Assembly: GCA_032717465.1 (NCBI GenBank)
Contig: CM064653.1
Location: 42,298,493 to 42,362,492 of the forward strand
Source of the DNA: Coenobita brevimanus
Taxonomy: Eukaryota; Arthropoda; Malacostraca; Decapoda; Coenobitidae
Direction: 5' to 3'
Length of the DNA stretch: 64,000 nt
Shown: positions 10,271 to 21,372 of the stretch, in pieces
Layout of the letters: each line of letters opens with the position of its first letter
Position numbering within the stretch: position 1 is the stretch's first letter
Position numbers and translations under genes: made by a program
The notes under the pieces: model-generated
Databases searched by the model: none
What the model saw: only the letters and a program-made list of their open reading frames with translations
Told to the model about the DNA's origin: nothing

Positions 10271-10486
10271 ACAATACCTTTACTCTGGCCTAGATTTTCG
10301 TCCTTTTTCAGCTTATTTCGCTTAGCCCAGTGACCAAAAAAAAAAAAAAAAAAAAGGCCTCTGCATCGTTTCTGTAGCATGAGTTCGTGAATAGCATCAT
10401 ATTCTAATGTTAATGTGTTCATACAGCTCAGCATTCATGATGGAGAGATGGCAGTTGTAGGCCAAGTTAGCGTAAACAGAATTTAA
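10271..10486 (+). mobile_element. MITE-B copy 1, with poly-A insertion
   Basis: It aligns end to end with 49182-49388 and 56277-56496. Shared words are TTTTCAGCTTATTTCG, TACAGCTCAGCATTCATGAT and GTTGTAGGCCAAGTTAGCGT. The start is ragged (CAATACCTTTACTCTGGCC). A 20-base poly-A at 10336-10355 lies where other copies have AGTGGCAGAAAAA. The neighbouring 10487-10785 shows nothing recognised. Confidence 0.8.
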
Positions 10487-10787
10487 TGATTTTTACTCCT
10501 GGTTATGTCATTAATATTCTCAGTATATTTTCCGATTACTATACTGGTAACACAAGTAATATTTCCCCGTCAACAAGCTTGCTTAGTAATAATACACAAC
10601 GACCATGTTAGTTCCCAAGTCCAAGTGTTTTCCCTCACCTTAACACTTCCCTCACCAGCCCCTGCATTGTCCTTAATTATTGCCTTCCTTCCCTTCATCC
10701 CATGTTTTTAGTCCTCTTCAGCGATTAAATCTTTTGTATTCCTGTCTCTTCACTATCTTGCCTCTCTTTGTCTCTCATCCTATACTA

Positions 10788-11043
10788 AAGAAGCAAGAAG
10801 TCTCCAGGTATAAAGAGAACAAAGAAAAGACATCATCGTACGGAAGGGGTTAAAGGGGAATAGCTTAACCCCTCTTTTCTAGCTTCAGGCGATTTTATTT
10901 CTGCTTAAAGGGAAGGGAAAGAAACCAGGTGAAGGGGGTTGATGGAGATAGTTTTTCTGTCACTACAAATGGTTTTCCCAAGATTAGAAAAATCGTCAAG
11001 AGGTAGCAAGAAAAAAAAAACATCATCGTACTGAAGAGGTGAA
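10788..11043 (+). mobile_element. Two F1 copies
   Basis: The first copy ends AAAGACATCATCGTACGGAA plus GGGGTTAAA at about 10855. A minus-strand core fragment (CAGGCGATTTTATTTC) lies near 10885. The second (10955-11043) reads CTGTCACTAC, AAAAATCGTCAAGAGGTAGC, a poly-A run and CATCATCGTACTGAAGAGG. Confidence 0.65.
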
Positions 11044-11196
11044 GCATACCTTTAAGTTCATTCTGAGTTCATTCTCCACATACCTTTCAAGTGACGTCAC
11101 AGATAAGTACATAGTCATCACTGTCGTTTTGCTACTTTGACACCTACACTACTTTCTGATAGGGATCTTTGGCATTATCGCAAGGGGGGTTTCGAA

Positions 11197-11395
<199 letters not shown>

Positions 11396-11479
11396 GTATC
11401 CACGTAACGCTGAGTGTGTCCGTCCTACTTATCAATAGTTACCCACAGGCAAATGAGCACCTGGCCAGCGTGGTTGTTA

Positions 11480-11960
11480 TACACGATCGATACTTGCCAT
11501 TATCACGAAGATTTGGTGACGAGGACATTGGGGATCCGTAGCTCACCTGACAACCACTGGCGATATAAACACGTGTTCAACATAGTGAAGTAGTTATCAG
11601 GCCATCTGTCTGTCTAATTATCTGTATTTGTCTCTCTGTTTACCTGTCTGTCTGTGTGTTGACGGGAGACGGAGGGATTTGAACATGATGACGAGTGAGG
11701 CGAGAAACATATAACTGGGTGGCGAAATAACTAGTCATTATTACCTGTACCGGTACCGTCTCATCTGTCTTTCTAGTTTTCCATCTATGCATATATATCT
11801 ATCTATCTCTATCTTTCTTATGTCTATCTATCTGTATCCATCTTTTTGTATATGTATAGGTAGATAGATAAATAGGTAGATATATACTGTAGATATTTTG
11901 GTGACGAGAGATGGTGGAACATTCACTGCACACCTGGCGATAACTGACAGTAAATACTCG
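11480..11960 (+). repeat. TCTA/AGAT tracts between a diverged repeat pair
   Basis: ATTTGGTGACGAGGACATTG with CACTGGCGATA (about 11512-11565) resembles ATTTTGGTGACGAGAGATGG with CACCTGGCGATAACTG (about 11895-11947). Between them lie CTGT-rich DNA (11600-11660) and a TCTA run facing an AGAT run (11787-11888) that could pair as an imperfect hairpin. Confidence 0.5.
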
Positions 11961-12337
11961 TACACATGAAGGAGTCGGTAAACCACAAAGTTCTGCCGTA
12001 TCTGCGTATGTTTGTGCGTATCTGTCTATATCCTTTCATATATATCTCCCCAGACTTAATTACAATAACTACAGAGTGCTTCTATTTTTCCTTCCTCCGT
12101 CTGTTCCTTAATTTCTCCACATCACTTCACATCCCAGAAATAATCAGATAATGTGTTGTCGAGTTCATTACTACACAAGCTATGATTTACTCCAACTCAA
12201 TAAAGAAATGTATAAATAAATAAAATTGGCAACTGCTCACGTCAGCAAACAGAGATGTAACACTGTTTTTTAACTGAAATGCTGTGTAACACTGCGTTTA
12301 CCTTTTAGTCATTTTACAATAGGCCATTACGTGGTTT
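11961..12337. other. AT-rich DNA without recognised features
   Basis: Nothing beyond short A-rich words is seen. Confidence 0.5.
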
Positions 12338-12442
12338 ATCATCATCATCATAATCATCATCGTCATCGTCGTTAACATCGCGATTATTATTATTATTATC
12401 ATTATTGTTATTATTACTGTTGCCATCATCATCATCATCATC
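12338..12442 (+). repeat. Imperfect (ATC)n/(ATT)n region
   Basis: Interrupted ATC, GTC and ATT triplets cover about 105 bp. Confidence 0.93.
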
Positions 12443-12640
12443 CCCATGTTATGACCGTCACCACTAGGGAGCAAGGCAAACCGCAGTTATGGGATTACCT
12501 CTAATAATTTACACAGCGTCAGCTATTAAAACTTTCACCGATGTACCATATGTCCTGTTGTCCATTACCAAATAAATGTATCAGATAGGAGTGAAAGAAA
12601 AGTACTGTGCTAAATATAACCCGTGCATAAAGAATAAATG

Positions 12641-12641
<1 letters not shown>

Positions 12642-12698
<57 letters not shown>

Positions 12699-12707
12699 AC
12701 ACACACA
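12642..12707 (+). repeat. (AC)n microsatellite
   Basis: An AC array with one AT interruption near 12694. The flanking 12443-12641 shows nothing recognised. Confidence 0.97.
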
Positions 12708-12719
12708 TTAATTAATAAC

Positions 12720-13740
12720 AGTTGAATAGCCTAAATTAAGGTAGGTTAAAATGCAAGAGAAAGTTGGAAATATAAGAAGGCAAAAACGACAGTAGTTAAT
12801 AAAGAATTTCAAAAAATTCTTTAATGAACTAGAAAAATGCGTCAATAAATATGAATAAATAGATATCATAAAGTAAAGAACAAGGTTTTAAAACGAAGGA
12901 AAAAAATATGAAATAAATGAAAAGCGACTCGAGACCTATAAATAAAAATAATGTCGAGGAAAAGAGAGTATTACTGGAAATGAATAATGAGGATAAAAGC
13001 AACCATGAGGAGGACTGGGGGAAAAAAATGAGAGTAAAAATAAACTAGAACGAGATTTGAAATAGAAAAAGTAACTAGTGCTATGGATGAAGAAAATATG
13101 TAAAGAACACGGAGAACAGGATAACTGAAAAATAGATAGCAAATATACTTCATACATAATTACAACGAGACATGAATAATGAAAAATAATAAGAGCGGAA
13201 AGTATGTATAACTAGGACAGTAGATGAATTTGACATTAATGTAAGTGAAGAAAAACAGTGGAAAGTAAGTGACAATATAAAACTCATTATTTGTAGCAAG
13301 GACGTTGGCTGAATGAAAAACAGGAAAAAGAGAATACATGAAAGAAATTGATACATAAAGGAAAATAAGCTAAACAGAAGATATATGCAACTAGGTCAGG
13401 GAGTGGGTGACAGAAGTGCGTATGGATAATGAGTGAGGATAATTACAAGTAACAAGGAATGTGTCAGTAAATGGAAATAAAAAAATGAAGATATATAAGT
13501 CGAGAAATGAATGAAAAAAAAGTAAAAAACAGAGCGAAGATAATGAGTAGTAATGAAATAAGCTTCAGTAAATAGAGACATAATAATTATGGTATATGAA
13601 AAAAATGTAAGCAGTGAAACAAGTAATGACATTAATAATAAGAAAATAAAAATAAGTACATGAAACATAGAATTAAGTGTATGAAAAAAGTGTAAATAAA
13701 AACAGTGAGGATATAAGTAACAATGAATTAGGTATCACTC
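12720..13740 (+). repeat. A/purine-rich low-complexity domain
   Basis: About 1 kb is strongly A- and G-rich on the plus strand, with recurring words such as GAATGAAAAA, ATAACTAGGACAGTAGATG (13206) and CAACTAGGTCAGGGAGTGG (13388). It reads as a decayed A-rich repeat. Minus-strand frames give Phe/Leu/Ser-rich peptides and are not convincing. Confidence 0.6.
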
Positions 13741-13924
13741 AGGGCGGCGGCGTGTAATACTGTGCAATCACCGCCAGGAATCAATACCCCTCCAATCAAT
13801 GCCCTGTTCAATAACCGAGTGAAGACGAGAGACACCCCCGCCTCCTGCCAGTATAAAAATCAATATATGGTACACTTGTGGACAATAGTAAGTTTACATC
13901 TTCTGGAAACAGTGTCTGAAGCTA

Positions 13925-14360
13925 ATAAGGGCGAGGTATTTAATTCTTTCTCTGCGATGAGATGGTAATTTATTTTTTTTATCTTCAGATAATTTTATTC
14001 AACTTCAGAATTATGTCTAGATTAGTAGGGTTATTGAATGCTATATCTAACCCTGTTGTCCGAACAGTCTCGCTTAAACCGAGCAAAATCGTCAGGAGGT
14101 AACAAGAGTGAATCAGAATACTGTATTACCAAGTCTGACTGAATAAGGTAAGAGTAATTAGTTATCATTTTTCGTGTTATCCGTGCCACTGCCAAATCAT
14201 CGCAAGTTCGAATAATAACAACAGCAACAATAGTAATAATAATAATTGGTATCAAGAGCACTTGCGGTCAAATGTTCCTTTATACAATCTGGAGGCATTG
14301 TCTTCGCCTAGTGATCTCATGCGAAGTTAAGTAACAAGAATAAATCATCACCATTCTGAT
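13925..14360. mobile_element. F1 remnants
   Basis: Pieces include ATCTTCAGATAATTTTATTC (about 13981, minus orientation), AGCAAAATCGTCAGGAGGTA followed by ACAAGAGTGAATC (about 14080), and AAGTAACAAGAATAAATCAT (about 14330). Ends are decayed. The 13741-13924 stretch is unique-looking. Confidence 0.45.
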
Positions 14361-14399
14361 TCAGTTAATTACCAGTGCCCTAAGCCTCTATGTCACTCT

Positions 14400-15010
14400 G
14401 TGTTACAACTCATCACCACTCCAAGCTTCTCATCACCACTCCAATCTTCCCTGTCACAACTCATCACCACTCCAAGCTTCTCATCACAACTCATCACCAC
14501 TCCAATCTTCCCTGTCACAACTCATCACCACTCCAAGCATCTCATCACAACTCATCACCACTCCAAGCATCTCATCACAACTCATCACCACTCCAAGCTT
14601 TTTATCACAACTCATCACCACTTCAATCTTCCCTGTCACAACTCATCACCACTCCGAGCTTCCCATCACAACTCATCACCACTCCGAGCTTCCCATCACA
14701 ACTCATCACCACTCCAAGCTTCCCATCACAATCCATCACCTTTCCAAACTTGTCACAACTCATCAACACTCCAAGCTCCTCACCACAACTCATCACCACT
14801 CCAAGCATCCCATCACAACCTGTCACCACTCCAAGTTCCCTGTCACATCACCACTCCAAGCTTCTCTGTCACAATCATCATTACTCACTTCCGTCACTCC
14901 TGGCCTCTCTTATCACAGCATGTCACCACTCCACATCACTCTGTCACCACTCATTACCACTCATTTCCAGTATTTCAAGTCTGTCTGTCACAACTCTCAC
15001 CTCTTCCCTT
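14400..15010 (+). repeat. About 30-bp minisatellite (CAACTCATCACCACTCCAAG)
   Basis: The unit CAACTCATCACCACTCCAAG plus about 10 variable bases (CTTCCCATCA or CATCTCATCA) repeats with few changes to about 14860. It then decays into looser CATCACCACTC words to about 15010. It is open in several frames, which explains a 317-codon frame rich in Thr-His-His-His-Ser. I take that frame as a by-product of the repeat. Confidence 0.93.
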
Positions 15011-15079
15011 CTGCCACTCCAAACCACCTTCTCTTCCACTTATCCATCTTGTTGGCTTTCCCCCTCCTCCAATGCACCC

Positions 15080-15238
<159 letters not shown>

Positions 15239-15544
15239 CAAAAACAATACCCGCCCTACAATTACAACGTAGTACAAAAGGCAGAAAAGAAAAAAAATCC
15301 TTCAGCTTCACATTCTCCCCACATGATACTACCAATTATTTAAGCGCACTAAAAATGCTCGGCGTCGATTATTCATGCAAAGTACAGAAGCAGAAGTTAC
15401 GTGTTACATTTTTCATCTGTAATACATAGTTGAGCATACTGTACATAATTATCGTAACTCTGTTGACACGAAATGCATCAGACCTATGAATGGGGTGAAT
15501 AGTTAGTGGCGAGAGAGGCCTAATACTCTTATGTGCTGGTGAGG

Positions 15545-15740
15545 GGCGAGTTTTTTTGAAGGTGAGAATAACTGATGAGACTAAGTAGATGATGGGAGTA
15601 ACTAAAACTAATGAAAATAACTAAAAGAGAATAATTTTTTGGAGATGAGAATAACTGATGAAGTTAACTAGCTGATGAGAATAATTAACCGATGGGAATA
15701 ACTAAAACTAATGAGAATAACTAACTGATGAGAATAATTA
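15545..15740 (+). repeat. Degenerate CTGATGAGAATAACTAA tandem repeat
   Basis: AACTGATGAGAATAA words recur with spacing of about 16-40 bp (GATGAGAATAACTGATGAAG, CTGATGAGAATAATTAACC, ACTAATGAGAATAACTAACT). The array runs directly into the F1 pair. Confidence 0.75.
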
Positions 15741-15904
15741 ACCTCTTCATTCCGATGACGCATTTCTTGTTTTCTTCCTACTCTTACACGATTTTATTCA
15801 GCTTGGGAGAGACTAAAAATTTCGTGGTTAAAAACAGCCGCCATTAATATCTTCACAGCTAAAATCCTCCATAAGTCAAATGAAGTCGTCTGGAGGTAAC
15901 AAGA

Positions 15905-15946
<42 letters not shown>
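15739..15946. mobile_element. F1 head-to-head pair ending in (CA)n
   Basis: This is one of the clearest F1 pairs. The left half starts TTAACCTCTTCATTCCGATG and includes ACACGATTTTATTCAGCTTG. A linker of about 20 bp (GCCGCCATTAAT) follows. The right half has GAAGTCGTCTGGAGGTAACA and AGAATA, then a CA array (15905-15946) replaces the A-rich tail. Confidence 0.8.
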
Positions 15947-16074
15947 CGATTCTCCCTCTGACTTAACGAAATTATGCGCCAGTTACATCGGTCGCCGTCA
16001 ATTATGGTATTAGCGAGAAGGACGCGTATGTGGCTCCCTACACTTCGCTACCAGTCACGAAAGTTGAAGGGCCA

Positions 16075-16090
16075 TGTGTGTGTGTGTGTG

Positions 16091-16159
<69 letters not shown>
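16075..16159 (+). repeat. (GT)n microsatellite with GC interruptions
   Basis: A GT array broken by GC at about 16097 and 16129. The stretch 15947-16074 is unique-looking. Confidence 0.97.
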
Positions 16160-16164
<5 letters not shown>

Positions 16165-16342
16165 TTGAGTCGAGAAAATTGAACGTTGAGTTCTGATATA
16201 ATTTTTTTTTATTACTTTAATTTTGTTCTGATGTTTATAATATGCTTGTTTCGCCGGGATGGTTCTGTGCATTTTTTAAGTCCCTGAAATTTCTCTTCTT
16301 TTTATTATTTATTTTTACTTCTGTGTACTGAATTTTATATAT

Positions 16343-16357
16343 GACGACGACGACGAC

Positions 16358-16390
<33 letters not shown>

Positions 16391-16409
16391 GGTGGTGGTG
16401 GTGGCGGCG
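16343..16409 (+). repeat. (GAC)n(GAT)n(GGT)n trinucleotide array
   Basis: GAC, GAT and GGT blocks follow one another without a break, a pattern of successive point change and slippage. Confidence 0.96.
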
Positions 16410-16530
16410 ATGATTTAGTATTATTAAACAAGTTCCTCAAAGATGCTAATAACAGTTATCATGGATGCGGGATCTTGGTGGGTAAACAATGGGTACTGCT
16501 TATGTTTGTAGCTCTTATTTTAATTATCTG

Positions 16531-16612
16531 TTAACCCTTTCACAATGAGGGAAGTCTCTTTAGCTGAGTATACTTGTTGGGAGGGATAAACTTAAAAATA
16601 CATCGTGTCGGA
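16531..16612 (+). mobile_element. F1 half-unit
   Basis: TTAACCCTTTCACAATGAGG, TCTTTAGCTGAGTATACTTG and ACATCGTGTCGGAGAGAAAG follow the F1 order. Confidence 0.6.
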
Positions 16613-16639
16613 GAGAAAGCATTGTAATGAACGTGTAAT

Positions 16640-16890
16640 ATTGTTTATCTAATGTTTTATTATCTATATAAACGTTTTATTATTTCTCTAAACCTTTTAT
16701 TATTATTTTATCGAAACATTTTATTACTTCTCAAAGCGTTTTATTATTTATCTCAACGTTTTATTATTTATCTAAGCGTTTGGTTATTTATCCAAACATA
16801 GTTGGTTATTTTATTTCTCTAAATGTTTTACTGTTTGTCTGAGCGTTTTATTGTTTGTCTAAACATTTTATGATTGCTGTAAATGTTGCG
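16640..16890 (+). repeat. About 22-bp AACGTTTTATTATTTATCT minisatellite
   Basis: The unit AACGTTTTATTATTTATCT and variants (AAACCTTTTATTATT, AGCGTTTTATTATTTATCT, AACATTTTATGATTG) repeats about ten times with progressive divergence. Confidence 0.88.
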
Positions 16891-16945
16891 GACTACACAA
16901 AACATATCCATTATAGGGTCCGAAGAATCAGAAAAATAAAGAACT

Positions 16946-17046
16946 AAACCCCTTCACTACGAAAGCGCCATTCTGAATTCAGTAAATCGTTTAGGGTTAG
17001 CAAGAACAGATGAAAAAAAAAATCGTCATCACAATGGAAGGGTTAA
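16946..17046 (+). mobile_element. F1 half-unit, well-preserved
   Basis: Reads AAACCCCTTCACTACGAAAG, GAATTCAGTAAATCGTTTAG, GGTTAGCAAGAACAGATG, a poly-A run, then ATCGTCATCACAATGGAAGG plus GTTAA. It is 101 bp and serves well as a reference half-unit. Confidence 0.8.
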
Positions 17047-17068
17047 TTGGAGTTGTTTTTGTTGTTTT

Positions 17069-17590
17069 AACCCTTTTTCCCATGAGCGGCGTTCCCCAAA
17101 CTTAAGAAAATCGTCTGTCGTAAGCAAAAAGAAGGTAAGAAGAAAGTATCATTGAAGTATTTTTGTCGTTGTCAGGAAATTAAGAGAAGGCGTCATCATG
17201 GAACTTGTCTATCATGAGGAAGAGAAACTAGAGAAAAAAAGGTCATGAAATATCGTTTGTCATTAGCGGGAAGAATAGAGGTTAATGTCATCATAAAATT
17301 CTCTGTCATTAACGAGAAGAAAATAATGAGCGTCTGTCATTAGCGAGAAGAAAATAGAAAGAAGTGTCAAAATCGTCTGTCATTAGCGAGAAGAAAATAA
17401 TAAGGCGAATCATCATAAAACCATCTGTAATTAGCGGGAAGAAAATGACAAGGGGTGGTGTCATCATAAAGTCATCTTTCATTAGCGAGAAGAAAATAGA
17501 TTGGGGGTCATTAGAAAACCGTCTGTCATTAGCGGGAAGAAGATAAAGAGGTGTCAAAACCGTCTGTCACTAGCGAGAAGGAAGAAGAGG
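17069..17590 (+). repeat. Tandem array amplified from the F1 core
   Basis: It opens with an F1 end (TTTTAACCCTTTTTCCCATG) and core. Then a unit of roughly 40-60 bp, CGTCTGTCATTAGCGAGAAG plus AAAATA and GTCATCATAAA, repeats about eight times. The same blocks in the same order (ATCGTCTG - TTAGCAAGAA - ATA - GTCATC) make up the F1 half-unit, so the array appears to be F1-derived. Confidence 0.75.
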
Positions 17591-17609
17591 CGAACCGCAC
17601 TGCTCTTTT

Positions 17610-17637
17610 TCACCCATTTTTTTTTTTTTTTTTTTTT
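17610..17637 (+). repeat. Poly-T run
   Basis: A run of about 23 T. The following 17640-17855 shows no recognised feature. Confidence 0.9.
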
Positions 17638-17855
17638 ACAATTTCCTTGATAAATATATATGTATCAGCGCTGCCTAAAGATGGATCCATTATGCGATTT
17701 ATTTATCTTCTTGGTGGCCAGTGCGTTGCGTGCCGGCCGCTTCTTCCAAGACGTTGTGTATTAATCTTGAGAAATTCGGTGTACACAATGTCGCTGACGT
17801 GTGCTGCATCTTACGTCATTACTGTGTTGTTTATGCGATAGCCTTGGAAGGTGAG

Positions 17856-18062
17856 TGTATTTTACCTCTATAATACGATGACGTCTTTTAAGTGAGTGTA
17901 TATTAACGTCTTCATTACGGTGATACAAGCGATCATGTATGAAGGTTGTAAGTACGGTGACATCTAATGAATTTTGTATATTAACCTCGTCTGTACGATG
18001 AAATAGGTGATTATAAATTAAGCTCTTCATTACGGTGATGTACGTCAACTTCTTTAATACGG
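17856..18062 (-). repeat. Tandem F1 end fragments
   Basis: Words of the type ATTAACGTCTTCATTACGGT followed by GAT (and TTAACCTCGTCTGTACGATG, TTAAGCTCTTCATTACGGTG, CAACTTCTTTAATACGGTG) recur at 30-70 bp spacing. They match the outer F1 end without its core. Confidence 0.6.
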
Positions 18063-18120
18063 TGTCTTGTTAATTATATTGTTCTTGCGGTTGTCAGGTC
18101 ATTGTCTTGCACTTAAGAGA

Positions 18121-18335
18121 GATTCAGCGGAACTGAGAGGTATAGATGAAGCCTTCATTAATTAGATACTGCGGAATTGGAGGGGTTAGATAAAACCCTC
18201 ATTAACTAGATGCTGCGGAACAGGAGAGGTTATGTGAAGCCTTCATTAACTAGATACTGCGGAAATGGAGAGGTTAGATAAAGCCTTCATTACCTAGATA
18301 CTGCGGAACTGGAGGTTAGATAAAACCTTCATAAA
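18121..18335 (+). repeat. 44-bp minisatellite related to the F1 linker
   Basis: GATACTGCGG recurs at 18165, 18209 (GATGCTGCGG), 18253 and 18297, a strict 44-bp period. Each unit contains GGAGAGGTTAGATAAAGCCT and TCATTAACTA. These resemble the end-plus-linker region of F1 pairs (GGAGGAGTTTGATATAGCCT, TCGTTAACC at 25676). Confidence 0.88.
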
Positions 18336-18344
18336 TCCTACGCT

Positions 18345-18431
18345 TCTTGGGGACTTCTCTTAAACTTCATGAAATCCCTTGATAATAGCAAGAATACATT
18401 ATACAACACATCACCGGACTGGAAGGGTCAG
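18345..18431 (+). mobile_element. F1 half-unit
   Basis: TCTTAAACTTCATGAAATCC, CTTGATAATAGCAAGAATAC and CATCACCGGACTGGAAGGGT match the F1 second half. Confidence 0.55.
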
Positions 18432-18769
18432 TAGTGGAAATTCACTGTGCACAATATAACGTTGGTGTACAAAATGCGAGGAATTAATTTGTTGGGTGTG
18501 ATGGTTGTGCAAGTTGTCATACTGGAAATTCGTTTTGCACAATATCGCCGAACTGTGAACGATGTGGACAGTTAATTTCATGTTGATATAATAGTCTTGG
18601 AATTTAACATTGAACAGTATTGCCGATGGGGCTAATATACTTTGTTCATTTTTTTATATATTGCCATATTGATGGAAATTACGTTCATATAATGTTGTTC
18701 AGTTATGTAAAATGAGGCAGTTTTTTCTTTCCTCTTTTGGATATTATAATCTAAATATGTCCACCCTCT
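18432..18769 (+). repeat. Degenerate GGAAATTC...TGCACAATAT repeat
   Basis: GTGGAAATTCACTGTGCACA (18435) and TGGAAATTCGTTTTGCACAA (18523) with later weaker versions (TGATGGAAATTACG at 18670) indicate an old tandem repeat with a period of about 85-90 bp. Confidence 0.45.
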
Positions 18770-18890
18770 CAGTATCGGGACAATTTTTTTTGCATTATAT
18801 TCCAGCCAACAACAGGTGATTTAATTCAGCAAAGAGCAAATAATAGAGCCTGAATGTTGATATCGCTGAGAGTGAGTCATAGGAGGCTGA
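18770..18890 (+). mobile_element. F2 repeat
   Basis: ATCGGGACAATTTTT, TATATTCCAGCCAACAACAG, GTGATTTAATTCAGC and GAGCCTGAATGTTGATATCG follow the F2 order. A second fragment (GAGAGTGAGTCATAGGAGGC) follows. The next 300 bp to 19190 show nothing recognised. Confidence 0.6.
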
Positions 18891-19188
18891 AGTGATGAAC
18901 AGAATTATATATTTTGGGGAGAATTGTGTATTTGGCGGATGTTATTATCGTGAAATTGGTTGGATAATTTACCCCAGGGAGATATTACAAGGTGCCTTAA
19001 TTCACTCGCTGTCGCTAATTGATGCGCGTGTTTGGAATTAGCTCAGGGGAATTGCATGATTTACACAAATTCTCAGCGTGGCGTGATCAGGATTCCGCTT
19101 TCGTTTTCAAGGTTTGCGTAATCACCGGTTCTGCATCTTTCCGATCAATATATGGAACTCTCGGTGTTTTCCGTGTGTTCCTGTGGCG

Positions 19189-19192
<4 letters not shown>

Positions 19193-19231
<39 letters not shown>
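19193..19231 (+). repeat. (GT)n microsatellite
   Basis: About 19 GT units. Confidence 0.97.
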
Positions 19232-19233
<2 letters not shown>

Positions 19234-19324
19234 TTTTATTGATGGGGCCAGTGAAAATCTGTCAAATTATTTGTTTGTACAGTACTGTAGCGGTCGATAA
19301 ACTTATCTTTCTAATGTGTATCCT

Positions 19325-19510
19325 AGCTGTCTCTCTGTCTATCCACCCATGTCTGTCTGCCTGTCTGTCTATCCACCCATGTCTGTCTGCCTGTCTGTCT
19401 ATCCACCCATGTCTGTCTGCCTGTCTGTCTATCCACCCATGTCTGTCTGTCTGCCTGTGTATACCTATCTGTCTGTCTGTCTGTTTGTCTATCTATCCAC
19501 CTGTCTGTCT
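19325..19510 (+). repeat. 30-bp CTGT-rich minisatellite
   Basis: Units of exactly 30 bp (19351, 19381, 19411, with a partial unit before) end in CTATCCACCCAT and are identical. The array then decays into CTGT and CTAT words to about 19510. Confidence 0.95.
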
Positions 19511-19650
19511 TTGTGTGGGTGTGGTTGCGATGCCCATACAAACGGTGTAGTTGTATGAAGCGTAATTATCTATGCGCACATCTGCAAGGTATGTGAGTGC
19601 AGTGTGGGGGTGGTGAAATGTAGTGGATGTCGCTGTGAATTATGAGCCAT

Positions 19651-19696
<46 letters not shown>
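19651..19696 (+). repeat. (GT)n microsatellite
   Basis: About 23 GT units. Confidence 0.97.
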
Positions 19697-19697
<1 letters not shown>

Positions 19698-20320
19698 CGG
19701 GGTAAGTCGCCTATGTAATGCCCTTTTAAGATGATTGTTCTTATCCTATTCACGTTGACTCACTACGTAGGAAATGAAGATGGTAGAAGAGAAATCAGTT
19801 AATGGTACAGTACTAATGTCCTGTGGGAAGCATGGTAATTCAGAAGAGATTTTATGTTTTTCCTACGTTGCCATCGTCTTTGGGGAATCACCTAATTCCG
19901 TGTATCGCAGTTGTGTGTATTCGCTCTATCGTTTAATTCACTGTCTACTGATTATTATTGAGTACGTTTAAGGTCGCAGATTTTAAGTTAAATCGGTGAA
20001 ACATACTTTTCAGACAACCCTTAACCTCAGCACTACAAGCTATCTTAAGCTGGATAGTAGATGAGCTCTATAAATCACTCAGAAGTCACTATGAAACGCG
20101 GTATTAGCCCAAGTAGCACCACAAGGAAGATAGGCACAAGGTTAAAAGAGACCGGACCTGTAACGAGTAATTATCCCAGTAACCCGTGTGACTCCTTTGT
20201 GTTGTAATTATCTCGCCAGTGAGAATAACGCCAGGAAAAACATAATGAGCCGGATAGACGCAGGTGGTGTGAGGATGAGGAAAGGGTTGAGCGGGTAGGG
20301 TTGATCTGCCTTGAACTCAC
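19697..20320. other. Unique-looking DNA
   Basis: No repeat family copy is clear, although CTTAACCTCAGCACTACAAG plus CTATCTTAAGCTGGA near 20021 could be a decayed F1 end. Confidence 0.4.
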
Positions 20321-20890
20321 CTAAGTTGTCTTGGGGCGGAGGGAAGAGCAGGGACGTCATGGCCTAAGCGTCTGCCACTTTCGCCGTCGCTGCCCAGGTA
20401 ATATTGTCACTGGCACTGTCTGGGCACTGGCACTACTAACAACTATCCTGGCCAAGGTTTGTGGGTGGCACTGCACAAGAGGGGCGAGTTCGCTGTGTTA
20501 TGGGGGCGAGCACATCTCACTGGGCAGGACTGAACGGCTCGCAAGTGTGGCGGGAGGGGAAGAGGCGAAGCGACACAGGACGCGGCAGGACACTCGCCAC
20601 GTCCTTCCAAGGCCCGGCCGGGAATGAATCTCGGCACAAACGTCTTATGCTCATCTCCCGCGCAGGGGCGGGGTTACAGGGCTGGGCGGAGCGTCGGCAA
20701 AATGGGGGGTGGACGCTCCGTACCCGCCAGCCAATCCCCGCCAGCGAGACAACCCGTCCCGTTGGCCACTATCGCTTTACCAGCATGTAAAACCACCTCT
20801 ATATTGAAGTTGATTCCTAATGGAAAGGGACGGAAATCACGTACTTGGGTGTTCATAACCAGGTCCGCATGTGAGGCCGGGGATTGGCAC
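20321..20890. promoter_or_regulatory. CpG- and GC-rich island, candidate promoter or first exon
   Basis: This stretch is markedly richer in G+C and in CpG than its surroundings and is free of simple repeats. It contains a GC-box-like AGGGGCGGGG at about 20664, a CCAAT word at 20731 (CAGCCAATCCCC) and a consensus-like splice donor CAG|GTAATA at 20397/20398. No coding exon could be joined to it: the ATG near 20358 stops after two codons. If it is a promoter, the first exon would be untranslated. The strand is undecided; it may just be GC-rich unique DNA. Confidence 0.35.
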
Positions 20891-20924
20891 CGTCTTTACC
20901 CTCGACCCTCCTGTCCCTTCACAA

Positions 20925-20973
<49 letters not shown>

Positions 20974-21321
20974 CACAGCCCCTCACTCCTCTCCCTAGCT
21001 GCCTTCTTCCTCCCCCTTTCTCTTTTTCCTGCCTCTCTCCTCTTCCTGGATGCCTCCTTCTTCTCTCCCTCTTTTTCTCTCACATTTTTCCTTCCTCACT
21101 CTCTGTTTTTCCTTTTCCTGTCGTTCTTCTCCCGGTTTTACCTGCATCTCATTGTCCCTGTGTTTTCTGGCTGTCTCCCTCATGTCTGATTTTCCTATGT
21201 CCTTTCTCATCTCTGTCGTTCCTGTTTCGCTTCGTCCTTTCTCTGTTTTATTTTAACATACAGTATCTGTTTTCTCACTATTTCCTTCCCATGTTCTTCT
21301 CTCTTTTCCAGCCTCTTTCTT

Positions 21322-21372
<51 letters not shown>

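Noticed and set aside
16343..16409. Asp/Gly-coding trinucleotide repeat as part of an exon
   Set aside because: Flanking frames close quickly and the block series fits plain slippage.
20443..20790. Overlapping frames of 60-109 codons in the CpG-rich island as coding exons
   Set aside because: All frames on both strands are similarly open because the DNA is GC-rich. No conserved motif or consistent start and splice pair.
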